Positions 25,322-32,352 of a stretch of DNA of 32,352 bases are shown piece after piece. This DNA comes from Azoarcus sp. (GTDB taxonomy: Bacteria; Pseudomonadota; Gammaproteobacteria; Burkholderiales; Rhodocyclaceae). Position 1 is the first letter of the stretch, and each line of letters opens with the position of its first letter. A program made the position numbers and the translations under genes. Under the pieces are notes generated by a model. The model saw only the letters and a list, made by a program, of their open reading frames with translations, searched no databases and was not told the origin of the DNA. The stretch lies in contig JAISSY010000182.1 of the NCBI GenBank assembly GCA_031272995.1, positions 1 through 32,352 of the forward strand, given 5' to 3'.

Positions 25322-28156
25322 ATGCCCAAAGTCACTATCGTCCTCACCTCCCTCAACCACGGGCGCTGGCTGCGCGAAGCCATCGAAAGCGCGCTGCGCC
25401 AAACCTTCGACGACTTCGAGATGTTCATCTGGGACGACGCCTCGGAGGACGATTCGTGGGCGATCATCGAGAGCTACGAAAAGGCCGACGCCCGCATCAA
25501 GGCTTTTCGCAACCCCGAAAGGCGGCGCGGGATTTATGCCTACAACAACGCGATAAAAATCGCGCAAGGGGAATACATCGCCATCCACTCGTCCGACGAC
25601 GTATGGGAGGCGGACAAACTCCAGAAGCAGGTCGATTTTCTCGACAGGAATCCCGAATACGGCGCCGTATTCGCGTGGCCGCTCATCATCGACGACGATA
25701 GCCGCCCCATCGCCGTCGGGAACGATCTGGAAAGAAGTTTCGCCCAACCCAACAGACCCCGCCAACAATGGCTGCGGCGTTTTCTGCAAGCCGGCAACGC
25801 GCTCTGCCATCCTAGCGTTCTCATCCGCAAACAGTGCTATGCCGACTGCGGCCCGTACAACCCCGCCTTTTGCCAGCTCGGCGATTTCGACATGTGGGTT
25901 CGGCTGTGCCTGCGTCATGAAATTTACGTGCTCCCCGAACTTCTTGTGCGCTTTCGCTGGCATGGCGACGGCAGCAACACTTCGGCGCCTAACCCGGCGA
26001 CGAACAATCGCCACGATTTCGAGTCTTTGTTGGCGCTGGAAAACTTCGACCGTCTCGACGATCTCGACGAGGTGCTCGCGATAATCCCGGAAGGGACGAA
26101 ATATCTCGGCGAGGGGGACTCCGACCCCACCTACGTGCTAGGTCGGGCGCTCGCCGACATCTGCCCTTTCGGCTTTCGGCGCTTTTACGCGCAGAAGCTG
26201 CTGTTCAAGCTCCTTGCCGACCCGGAACGCGCCGCGCGCATCAAGGCGCTGCACGGCTTCGGCCCCACTGAATTGCGGGAAATAATCGGCGCGGGAGTCG
26301 TTTTCGCCCACCCGGCGTCCACAGCGGCGGAAGCGGCCGGCGCCCCCAAGCAACCGGCTACGACGCCGGGCGAAAACGCCACGATGAACTCACCGCAAAA
26401 CTTCGGGTATTACAGCGACGACCCGCTATCGGACGGCATCGCGGCCTTCAATGCCGGAGACTACGCCCACACCATCGAATATCTGGCGCAGGCGATGCAG
26501 CGAGCGCCTGAGGATCCGCTGCCGCCCGCTTATCTCGCCTTCACCGCCGTGCAACAGGATTTGCTCGCCGAGGCGCAGGACTTTTTCGCCCGCTGCATGC
26601 AGTTGGCGCCGCAGCGCGCCGACTTGAAGGCCGCTTTTGGCGAATCGCTGCTCAAGGCCGGACACGCCCGCCTCGCGGCGGATTATCTGCTCGAAGCCGT
26701 CGACGCCCAACCCGATTTGTTGGTCGCCTACCCGGCGCTGGCGCGCAGTCTGTACCTGAGCGAACGCGCACCGGAAGCGATTTCGCTGTTGCAGGGCGCG
26801 GCCGGAATTCCGTCCGCCGCGCAGGAAACCATCCAAAGCGTCTTGCTGGAAATTCTTGCCGAAAGCGGCGATTTGACCGAATTCACCCACTACTGCCAGA
26901 AATACTCCAAGGGCTTGTCCGACGATTTGTTGGCGGTGAAGTGCCTGATGCGCTTCGAGCAAACGGGCGAGACGCTGCTGCAGACGCTCGCGAACGTTCA
27001 GGCACGAATCGAACGCGAGGGCGAATTGGCGCGGCTGGCGCGTGAATCCGTCGAAGCGACGCGTCTGGCGAAGCCTCGCGCCGACAACGAAAAAAAGATT
27101 GTTTTCATGGTGCGTGAGCACGCCAACCTCGAACGCCTGCAACAGTTGCATACCGTCATGCTTGGACTGCCGCCGGAACGTTTCATCACGTCGCTGATTC
27201 TAGGCGGTCGGGCATGGCTCAACCACGACGCCTTGCAAGCCTGCGGACTCATCGCCGACGAGGTGCTGGTCATCGCCGACGAGAACAGCGAACAAACGGC
27301 GCGCAACATCGGCGCCATGGCGCCGGACATCCTGATCGACATGAACGCGTACGACCCTACGGATTGGCTGGAAGCCTTTCTGGCCGCCGCCGCGCCGCGC
27401 AAACTGCTGTGGGGCGAAACGCCTTTGCCGCCCATCGCGCAGGGCGTCGCCACGTTGGCCGGAGAACGTCTGGGACTGGCGGAAATGTTTCCCACCGTGA
27501 CGCTGCCGCAAATGGGCGAGTATCTGGCGCTGCCGGAGCTTGCCTTCACGAACGACGAGGCGCGAGCGGCGGACGAAGCCGCTTTCGCTTTCGCCTGCCT
27601 GACCCCCGCCAACCGCATCGGACGCGACGGCTGGCGTCTGTTCGCCAACGTGTTGCGCGCCTGCCCCGGCAGCGTGCTCACCCTCAATCTGAAGGATTTG
27701 GGCGCGGCGGCGCGCAGCTTCATCGCCGCCCGCTTCGAAGCCGCGCAAATCGACCCCGCCCGCCTGCGCTTCGTGCAAGCGCACACGATGGAAGAACTGT
27801 GCCGCCTCTGGGTCGCCATCGACGCCGGACTGGCGGCGCCGGTCGACGGCGGCGGCCTGGCGCTGCCGACCTGCCTGTGGATGGGAAAACCCTATGTGGC
27901 GTTGGCCTCGACCCTGCCATGGTCGCGCCGCCCGGCGGCGTTGCTGGAGACGGCCGGCGCCGCCAACCGGGTGGCGGCGGACGAAGCGGCTTACGTGGAA
28001 CAGGCGCGCACCCTCGCGGCAAACGGCAAAGTCGCGCCCGACCCGGCCTTGCGCGAAAACCTGCGCGCGGCGGGATTGAACGACGAAGCCGCTTTCGTGC
28101 GTGGTTTCACCGCCGCCATCGACGGCGTGCTCCAGTCCGAGTTGGCGGCCGCCTGA
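25322..28156 (+). CDS. Tri-domain glycosyltransferase: GT2 + TPR + GT41/SPINDLY-like C-terminus
   Basis: GT2: VTIVLTSLNHGRWLREAIESALRQTFDDFEMFIWDDASEDDSW...HSSDDVWEADKLQKQ; TPR: PEDPLPPAYLAFTAVQQDLLAEAQDFFARCMQLAPQRADLKAAFGESLLKAGH; C-term: DILIDMNAYDPTDWLEAFLAAAAPRKLLWGETP...FACLTPANRIGRDGWRLFANVLRACPGSVLTL...DAGLAAPVDGGGLALPTCLWMGKPYVAL. Confidence 0.8.
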   Translation: MPKVTIVLTSLNHGRWLREAIESALRQTFDDFEMFIWDDASEDDSWAIIESYEKADARIKAFRNPERRRGIYAYNNAIKIAQGEYIAIHSSDDVWEADKLQKQVDFLDRNPEYGAVFAWPLIIDDDSRPIAVGNDLERSFAQPNRPRQQWLRRFLQAGNALCHPSVLIRKQCYADCGPYNPAFCQLGDFDMWVRLCLRHEIYVLPELLVRFRWHGDGSNTSAPNPATNNRHDFESLLALENFDRLDDLDEVLAIIPEGTKYLGEGDSDPTYVLGRALADICPFGFRRFYAQKLLFKLLADPERAARIKALHGFGPTELREIIGAGVVFAHPASTAAEAAGAPKQPATTPGENATMNSPQNFGYYSDDPLSDGIAAFNAGDYAHTIEYLAQAMQRAPEDPLPPAYLAFTAVQQDLLAEAQDFFARCMQLAPQRADLKAAFGESLLKAGHARLAADYLLEAVDAQPDLLVAYPALARSLYLSERAPEAISLLQGAAGIPSAAQETIQSVLLEILAESGDLTEFTHYCQKYSKGLSDDLLAVKCLMRFEQTGETLLQTLANVQARIEREGELARLARESVEATRLAKPRADNEKKIVFMVREHANLERLQQLHTVMLGLPPERFITSLILGGRAWLNHDALQACGLIADEVLVIADENSEQTARNIGAMAPDILIDMNAYDPTDWLEAFLAAAAPRKLLWGETPLPPIAQGVATLAGERLGLAEMFPTVTLPQMGEYLALPELAFTNDEARAADEAAFAFACLTPANRIGRDGWRLFANVLRACPGSVLTLNLKDLGAAARSFIAARFEAAQIDPARLRFVQAHTMEELCRLWVAIDAGLAAPVDGGGLALPTCLWMGKPYVALASTLPWSRRPAALLETAGAANRVAADEAAYVEQARTLAANGKVAPDPALRENLRAAGLNDEAAFVRGFTAAIDGVLQSELAAA

Positions 28157-28175
28157 CGCATCCGGAGAGAACGCG

Positions 28176-28997
28176 ATGAAAGAACCTTTCTTTTCCATCG
28201 TCGTCTGCAGCATCGACCCGTGGAAATTCGCCCAGACGCGCGCCTGCTACGAACGGCTGCTGGCCGGTTACCGGCACGAAATCCTCGGCATCCACGACGC
28301 CCGTTCGCTGGCCGAAGGCTATGGGCGCGGATTGACGCGCGCCTGCGGCAACATCATTGTCTTTTCGCACGACGACGTGCTGTTTCTCGACCCCGATTTC
28401 GGCGCCAAAATCGCCGCCCGCATGGCCGATTGGGACTTGCTCGGTTTCGCCGGCGCGACGCGCGTGACTCATCCGGCGTGGTTCGGCGCCAACTGGCCCC
28501 ATTTGCGCGGCGCGGTTTGCCATGCCAGCCAACTTCACCCGATGGAACTGAGTCTGACGGTTTTCGGCGTCGACGACTGGCCGGTGTCGGGCGGCATTCA
28601 TGTGCTGGACGGCCTGTGCATGATCGCCCGCCGCGAGGTGGCGGAACGCGTCGGGTTCGACGCCGACACTTTCGACGGCTGGCACCTTTACGATTGCGAT
28701 TTCAGTTTCGCCGCCCATCTGGCCGGATTCAGAATCGGCGTGTGCTGCGACATTCCTTACATTCATGCGTCGGGAAGCGTGCAGACCGAAGAAAACGTTT
28801 ACGCGTCGAGAGACTATCTGAAATATGGCCGCCGTTTCGTCGAGAAATACGCCGCCTACGGCGCGTCGATGCCCGACGCCATAAAAGCCGCCCACGCCAA
28901 CGGATGCTGCGTCAGGGACTACGGCGCGTTGACAGAAATGTGGACGGAAGCCGTATTTCGCCGCACTGCGGTCGTCGTCGCCCGACAGGCGGCCTGA
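28176..28997 (+). CDS. Glycosyltransferase (GT2-like, Glyco_tranf_2_5 type)
   Basis: FFSIVVCSIDPWKFAQTRACYERLLAGYRHEILGIHDARSLAEGYGRGLTRACGNIIVFSHDDVLFLDPDF. Confidence 0.82.
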   Translation: MKEPFFSIVVCSIDPWKFAQTRACYERLLAGYRHEILGIHDARSLAEGYGRGLTRACGNIIVFSHDDVLFLDPDFGAKIAARMADWDLLGFAGATRVTHPAWFGANWPHLRGAVCHASQLHPMELSLTVFGVDDWPVSGGIHVLDGLCMIARREVAERVGFDADTFDGWHLYDCDFSFAAHLAGFRIGVCCDIPYIHASGSVQTEENVYASRDYLKYGRRFVEKYAAYGASMPDAIKAAHANGCCVRDYGALTEMWTEAVFRRTAVVVARQAA

Positions 28998-29011
28998 ACC
29001 GGAAAAACGCC

Positions 29012-29860
29012 ATGAACGCAAGCAGACGACCTTTCTTCACCGTGGCGATATGCAGCATCGACGCGTGGCGTTTCGCGCAGGCGAGCGAATGCTACAAGGC
29101 GCTGCTGCGGGATTTTCCGCACGAAATCGTCGGCATCCACGACGCCCGGTCGCTCGCCGAAGGCTATAACCGCGCGCTACGCCGGGCGCGCGGCGACATT
29201 GTGGTTTTTTCCCACGACGACGTCCTGATTCTCGACCCCGCTTTCGCGTCGAAAATCGCCCGCCGCTTGGCGGACGGCGCTTTCGACATGCTTGGCTTCG
29301 TCGGCACGACCCGGTTGGTCAACGACGCATGGTGGGGCGCGGGCGGCAACTGGCTCAATGGCGCCGTGTGCCATTACCACACCAAAAAAATGACGCTCAA
29401 CGTATGGAACACCGACCCTTGGCCGGTCGTCGGCGGCATTCAGGCCATCGACGGGTTGTGCATGATGTCGCGCCGCGACACGGCGGAAGAAATCGGTTTC
29501 GACGAAGAAACCTTCGACGGTTTCCACCTCTACGACCTCGATTTCAGTTATTCGGCGTGGCGCGCGGGCAAGAAAATCGGCGTCTGCTGCGACATACCCG
29601 TGATTCACGCCTCGGCCGGACGATACGACCGCGTTCATGAAGCATTCGGTCGCCGCTTCCTCGCCAAACATCGCGACGCCCTGCCGAGCGACGCGCAAGC
29701 GGTACCTCGCATCGCCGGGCCGGTAGGCGTTTTTTCCACCGACCGCATCATGCTCGAATCGTGGCGGCAAGACGTTTTCCACCGCGCCAGCTTCGCCCTG
29801 CGCCGTCAGGTCGAGGCGCGGACGGGAGACGTGGCAGGCTCACCGATGCTCCCTCGTTAA
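29012..29860 (+). CDS. Glycosyltransferase, tandem paralog of the preceding gene
   Basis: FFTVAICSIDAWRFAQASECYKALLRDFPHEIVGIHDARSLAEGYNRALRRARGDIVVFSHDDVLILDPAF; near-collinear with 28176-28997. Confidence 0.82.
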   Translation: MNASRRPFFTVAICSIDAWRFAQASECYKALLRDFPHEIVGIHDARSLAEGYNRALRRARGDIVVFSHDDVLILDPAFASKIARRLADGAFDMLGFVGTTRLVNDAWWGAGGNWLNGAVCHYHTKKMTLNVWNTDPWPVVGGIQAIDGLCMMSRRDTAEEIGFDEETFDGFHLYDLDFSYSAWRAGKKIGVCCDIPVIHASAGRYDRVHEAFGRRFLAKHRDALPSDAQAVPRIAGPVGVFSTDRIMLESWRQDVFHRASFALRRQVEARTGDVAGSPMLPR

Positions 29861-29983
29861 AGGCCCCCGGATTCACGCCCGCGACGCCCCGCCACCAGTT
29901 CCATTACGGCTCGCGCCGCAAAAACTTGCGAGCGAAATCGCGCCCGATGTGAATACTTCACGCATGGCATCGGCTAGGCATAT

Positions 29984-31045
29984 TCATGTGCGTACTCCTT
30001 CGGAAGCGGCATTGATACGCGCTTCGATTTCCCGACATTGGTTCATGACTTGTGCAAACTCCGGCGCTCCCCGCGCCAACAAACCGTCTTTGAGCATCGC
30101 CGCGTAGTCGCGCCCGAGAGCGGCAAGTGCCTCGGCTTCCGGCACGAGTTCGATTGCGCCTGAAACCGCACGAAAATAGTCAATCTTGTCGCCCTGCGCA
30201 TCCTTGGCGGCAAAGAAAGCGGTTTTATGTTCGGCCACCTGCCGCGCCAAAGCGCGATCCGCGAGCGCGGAGGTGAAATACGGCGACACGGCGATGGCGG
30301 TCAAGTCGTACCAGTGACGCGAATAGCGTTCGCCGCGCAGCCGGCCTTGCAGGCAATAGACGTGCATGGCGGTGGCCTTTTCCCAGAAGGTTCGCTCGGC
30401 GGCCATGACGGTCGGCGTCGCCGTCGGAAAGCTGACTTCCGGGATCTCCGCCGCAATGTCGCAAGCGACGGCGTATGCCTTGTGCGGCTCGCCTGTGGCG
30501 CGCGCGCCGAATTCCAGTTGCACGTTCGCTGCCGCGTAGCCGGTGCCGGTTTTGAGCGCCGGGTAGACGAGCAGAAGTTTTTCGTTTTCGCTGCCGGCGA
30601 CGGTAAGCGTGGCTTCCTGCCCGCTCGCCGCCAGAGCGGCGCGGAGGACGGGCGTGACGTTGGCTTCGATCCAGCCGGGCAGCCGGTTTCGCACGGCGGC
30701 GCTAATCTTTTTTTCTTGACTGCCGGTGGCGGGAATCGGGTTGCCGTCGCGCAGCAAGTCGGGCACCAACTCCCGAATGTCGCAGGTGAGGTCGACATCC
30801 TCGGAGAAGCGGTCGATGAGGCGATAGACCTTGGAAAGCGAGGTGCCGCCCTTGAAGGTGAGGGATTTGCCCACCGGCGCACCGTAAAGCGCGGCGAGCG
30901 TCCAAACCACCCAAATATCTTTTTCGAGCAGGTGCGCGGGACGTCCACACCGCGCAGCGGCGACCTCCAGCGCCTCCGCCCGGTCGCGCGCGCCGAGCCA
31001 AAACCACGCCTCAGCCAATTTGCCCGCCTTCCGCGCTGACAGCAC
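29984..31045 (-). CDS. Nucleotidyltransferase AbiEii/AbiGii-type toxin
   Basis: RPAHLLEKDIWVVWTLAALYGAPVGKSLTFKGGTSLSKVYRLIDRFSEDVDLTCDIREL (GGTSLSK and DVDL motifs). Start uncertain (GTG 31045 proposed); the ORF-track start at 31600 runs through the antitoxin in another frame. Confidence 0.88.
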   Translation of the reverse strand: MLSARKAGKLAEAWFWLGARDRAEALEVAAARCGRPAHLLEKDIWVVWTLAALYGAPVGKSLTFKGGTSLSKVYRLIDRFSEDVDLTCDIRELVPDLLRDGNPIPATGSQEKKISAAVRNRLPGWIEANVTPVLRAALAASGQEATLTVAGSENEKLLLVYPALKTGTGYAAANVQLEFGARATGEPHKAYAVACDIAAEIPEVSFPTATPTVMAAERTFWEKATAMHVYCLQGRLRGERYSRHWYDLTAIAVSPYFTSALADRALARQVAEHKTAFFAAKDAQGDKIDYFRAVSGAIELVPEAEALAALGRDYAAMLKDGLLARGAPEFAQVMNQCREIEARINAASEGVRT

Positions 31046-31610
31046 GTGCCATCCATGTGGGCATGGACGCTCGCACCGCTTGCATGGATTTCCATTCCTC
31101 GGCGGACAATTTCGCGCGCAGTTGCCGCAGCGCGGCGGGGCCGTGTTCGGGACCCAACCATGCCAGCGCCCGGATGGCGCGACCCGCCGGGCGCTGGCCG
31201 AGCAGCAGTTGCACCTTGTTGCCGTGGCGAAGTTCGACGTTCCGATTGCCCAACCTGAGCGTGCGCGAACGTCCGGAGGTGATGAACACTTCGCGCGTCG
31301 GCACCTGCGTGGACAATCCCAGAGCGTTGGCCTCCGCCGCGCCGTTGGCGACGATGGCTTCGCCGGTGGCCGCCTCGATGGCCGCGACGACGGTTTCCGT
31401 TGCCGGCGGACGCGCGCCGAAACGCCCGACGACCGGGGCGGCGTAAAGCCCGCGTCCGACGCGCAACAACGCGCCTTCGCCCACCAGCCGTGTAAAGGTT
31501 TGGTCGACGGCGGCGCGCGAGGCGAGATGGAGAAATTCCTTGGGCAAGAGCAAACCGCCTTCAGGCAAGGCTTGCGCGGCGGACAGGATGGCTTGGGCAA
31601 GGCGACTCAT
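31011..31610 (-). CDS. AbiEi-type antitoxin (DUF6088-like)
   Basis: FLHLASRAAVDQTFTRLVGEGALLRVGRGLYAAPVVGRFGARPPATETVVAAIEAATGEAIVANGAAEANALGLSTQVPTREVFITSGRSRTLRLGNRNVELRH; directly upstream of AbiEii. Confidence 0.82.
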   Translation of the reverse strand: MSRLAQAILSAAQALPEGGLLLPKEFLHLASRAAVDQTFTRLVGEGALLRVGRGLYAAPVVGRFGARPPATETVVAAIEAATGEAIVANGAAEANALGLSTQVPTREVFITSGRSRTLRLGNRNVELRHGNKVQLLLGQRPAGRAIRALAWLGPEHGPAALRQLRAKLSAEEWKSMQAVRASMPTWMARAVSAEGGQIG

Positions 31611-31740
31611 GATCGTGCGGCGGAAATATTTGTCAGAATTATAATCTATTTTCTGACAATTGCACATCATCAAAATTGGGCTAGCGGCATCTGACCACCC
31701 CCGTTTCGATTTGCTTTTACCCGGGGAAACCCGAAAATAA

Positions 31741-31781
31741 AAAAGCCGGAAAACCTCGCTATGCTTGGCTTTCCGGCTTTT
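31741..31781 (-). terminator. Terminator for minus-strand gene at 31975-32214
   Basis: AAAAGCCGGAAA...TTTCCGGCTTTT, 12-bp stem, 17-nt loop; minus strand continues with TTTTATTTTC. Confidence 0.65.
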
Positions 31782-31974
31782 ATGACATTCGAATGGTGGA
31801 CCGAAAGGGGATAGAAGAAAGCCGCGTAACCCGCATGGTTGCGTGCTTTCAAGATTTCATTTTTTTGATATGCCCCCAAAAATGCCCCCAACCGTGAAGC
31901 GTTGCCGGTTCGCTACAAACTTTCCAATATTCCGTCTTTCCTCGCGCGCGCGCGCGTTTACGTGTCTGAGTTGG

Positions 31975-32214
31975 TTACTTTCCTGCGTGGGCGCGTGCTA
32001 CCAAGGCCATGAACTTATCGCGTGATATGGGTATGCCGTTGCGCACGAGTTTATCTATATCAACCCAACGCGGCGGGTTAGTATCCCAGCGTCTACATCC
32101 AGACGTAGCACTGAACGACAATGGTATGTCGTTACCCTCAAGGTCGAAGAACCTCGTAGACTCGTCGAATTCCGGCAATGATGGTGCGGTCATAGGTGAC
32201 ACCTCCAGTTCCAT
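31975..32214 (-). CDS. Hypothetical protein
   Basis: 79 aa MELEVSPMTAPSLPEFDESTRFFDLEGNDIPLSFSATSGCRRWDTNPPRWVDIDKLVRNGIPISRDKFMALVARAHAGK; followed by a terminator. Confidence 0.5.
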   Translation of the reverse strand: MELEVSPMTAPSLPEFDESTRFFDLEGNDIPLSFSATSGCRRWDTNPPRWVDIDKLVRNGIPISRDKFMALVARAHAGK

Positions 32215-32232
32215 TGTAGGCCAGAGACGGAA

Positions 32233-32352
32233 TCATTTTGCCGCCTTGGTTGCTTCTCTCAGGGTTTCCGCCCTCGTTGCGCCGTCTTGCTGGCAGGCTG
32301 CCAGCGTCAGCGCGATGGTTTCGGGGTCTTGCTCGCCGATGCTCGCCAGCCA
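32233..32352 (-). CDS. C-terminal fragment of a hypothetical protein (truncated by window edge)
   Basis: Minus frame open to the window edge: WLASIGEQDPETIALTLAACQQDGATRAETLREATKAAK*. Confidence 0.5.
   Translation of the reverse strand, partial: WLASIGEQDPETIALTLAACQQDGATRAETLREATKAAK

Noticed and set aside
24263-26014. 583-aa minus-strand ORF across sulfotransferase, cysC and GT genes
   Set aside because: Spans three well-supported plus-strand genes; compositionally biased translation.
31943-31954. (CG)6 dinucleotide run
   Set aside because: Short simple repeat expected in GC-rich DNA; not evidence of a functional element.
1-32352. CRISPR arrays and rRNA genes
   Set aside because: Looked for regularly spaced direct repeats and rRNA-like conserved segments; none seen.

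Overview
GC-rich bacterial chromosomal window. The gene content (PEP-CTERM proteins beside flagellar genes and an infB-rbfA-truB-rpsO-pnp block) suggests a betaproteobacterium, possibly Rhodocyclales-like; this is inference. Four parts are visible. (1) 1-7.2 kb: housekeeping block infB(3' end)-rbfA-truB-[CsgG-like and Sel1-like lipoproteins on the opposite strand]-rpsO-pnp-tRNA-Asn(GTT)-epd/gap-like. (2) 7.3-10.1 kb: two PEP-CTERM proteins, each preceded by a near-identical sigma-54 (-24/-12) promoter with the same spacing to the ATG, then an orphan BrnA-like antitoxin and a truncated HigA-like protein. (3) 10.1-14.9 kb, minus strand: late flagellar genes (small ORF, fliT-like, fliS, fliD, flaG, two short flagellins). 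The two flagellins appear to have different promoters, sigma-28-like and sigma-54-like. (4) 15-29.9 kb, plus strand: a glycan-modification island. It holds a GT41/SPINDLY-type O-GlcNAc transferase-like protein, a methyltransferase-TPR fusion, a DegT-type sugar aminotransferase, a bidomain methyltransferase, WbqC, a divergent DegT-fold protein, a sulfotransferase, APS kinase, a GT2-TPR-(GT41-like) tri-domain protein and two tandem paralogous glycosyltransferases. A HigB/HigA-type toxin-antitoxin pair is embedded in it. The window ends with an AbiEi/AbiEii-type pair and possible mobile-element debris. The strongest candidate for an undescribed system is the flagellin-adjacent glycan island, which combines aminosugar synthesis, methylation and PAPS-dependent sulfation and contains a shared TPR module. 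All assignments come from reading the sequence and translations; no database search was run.
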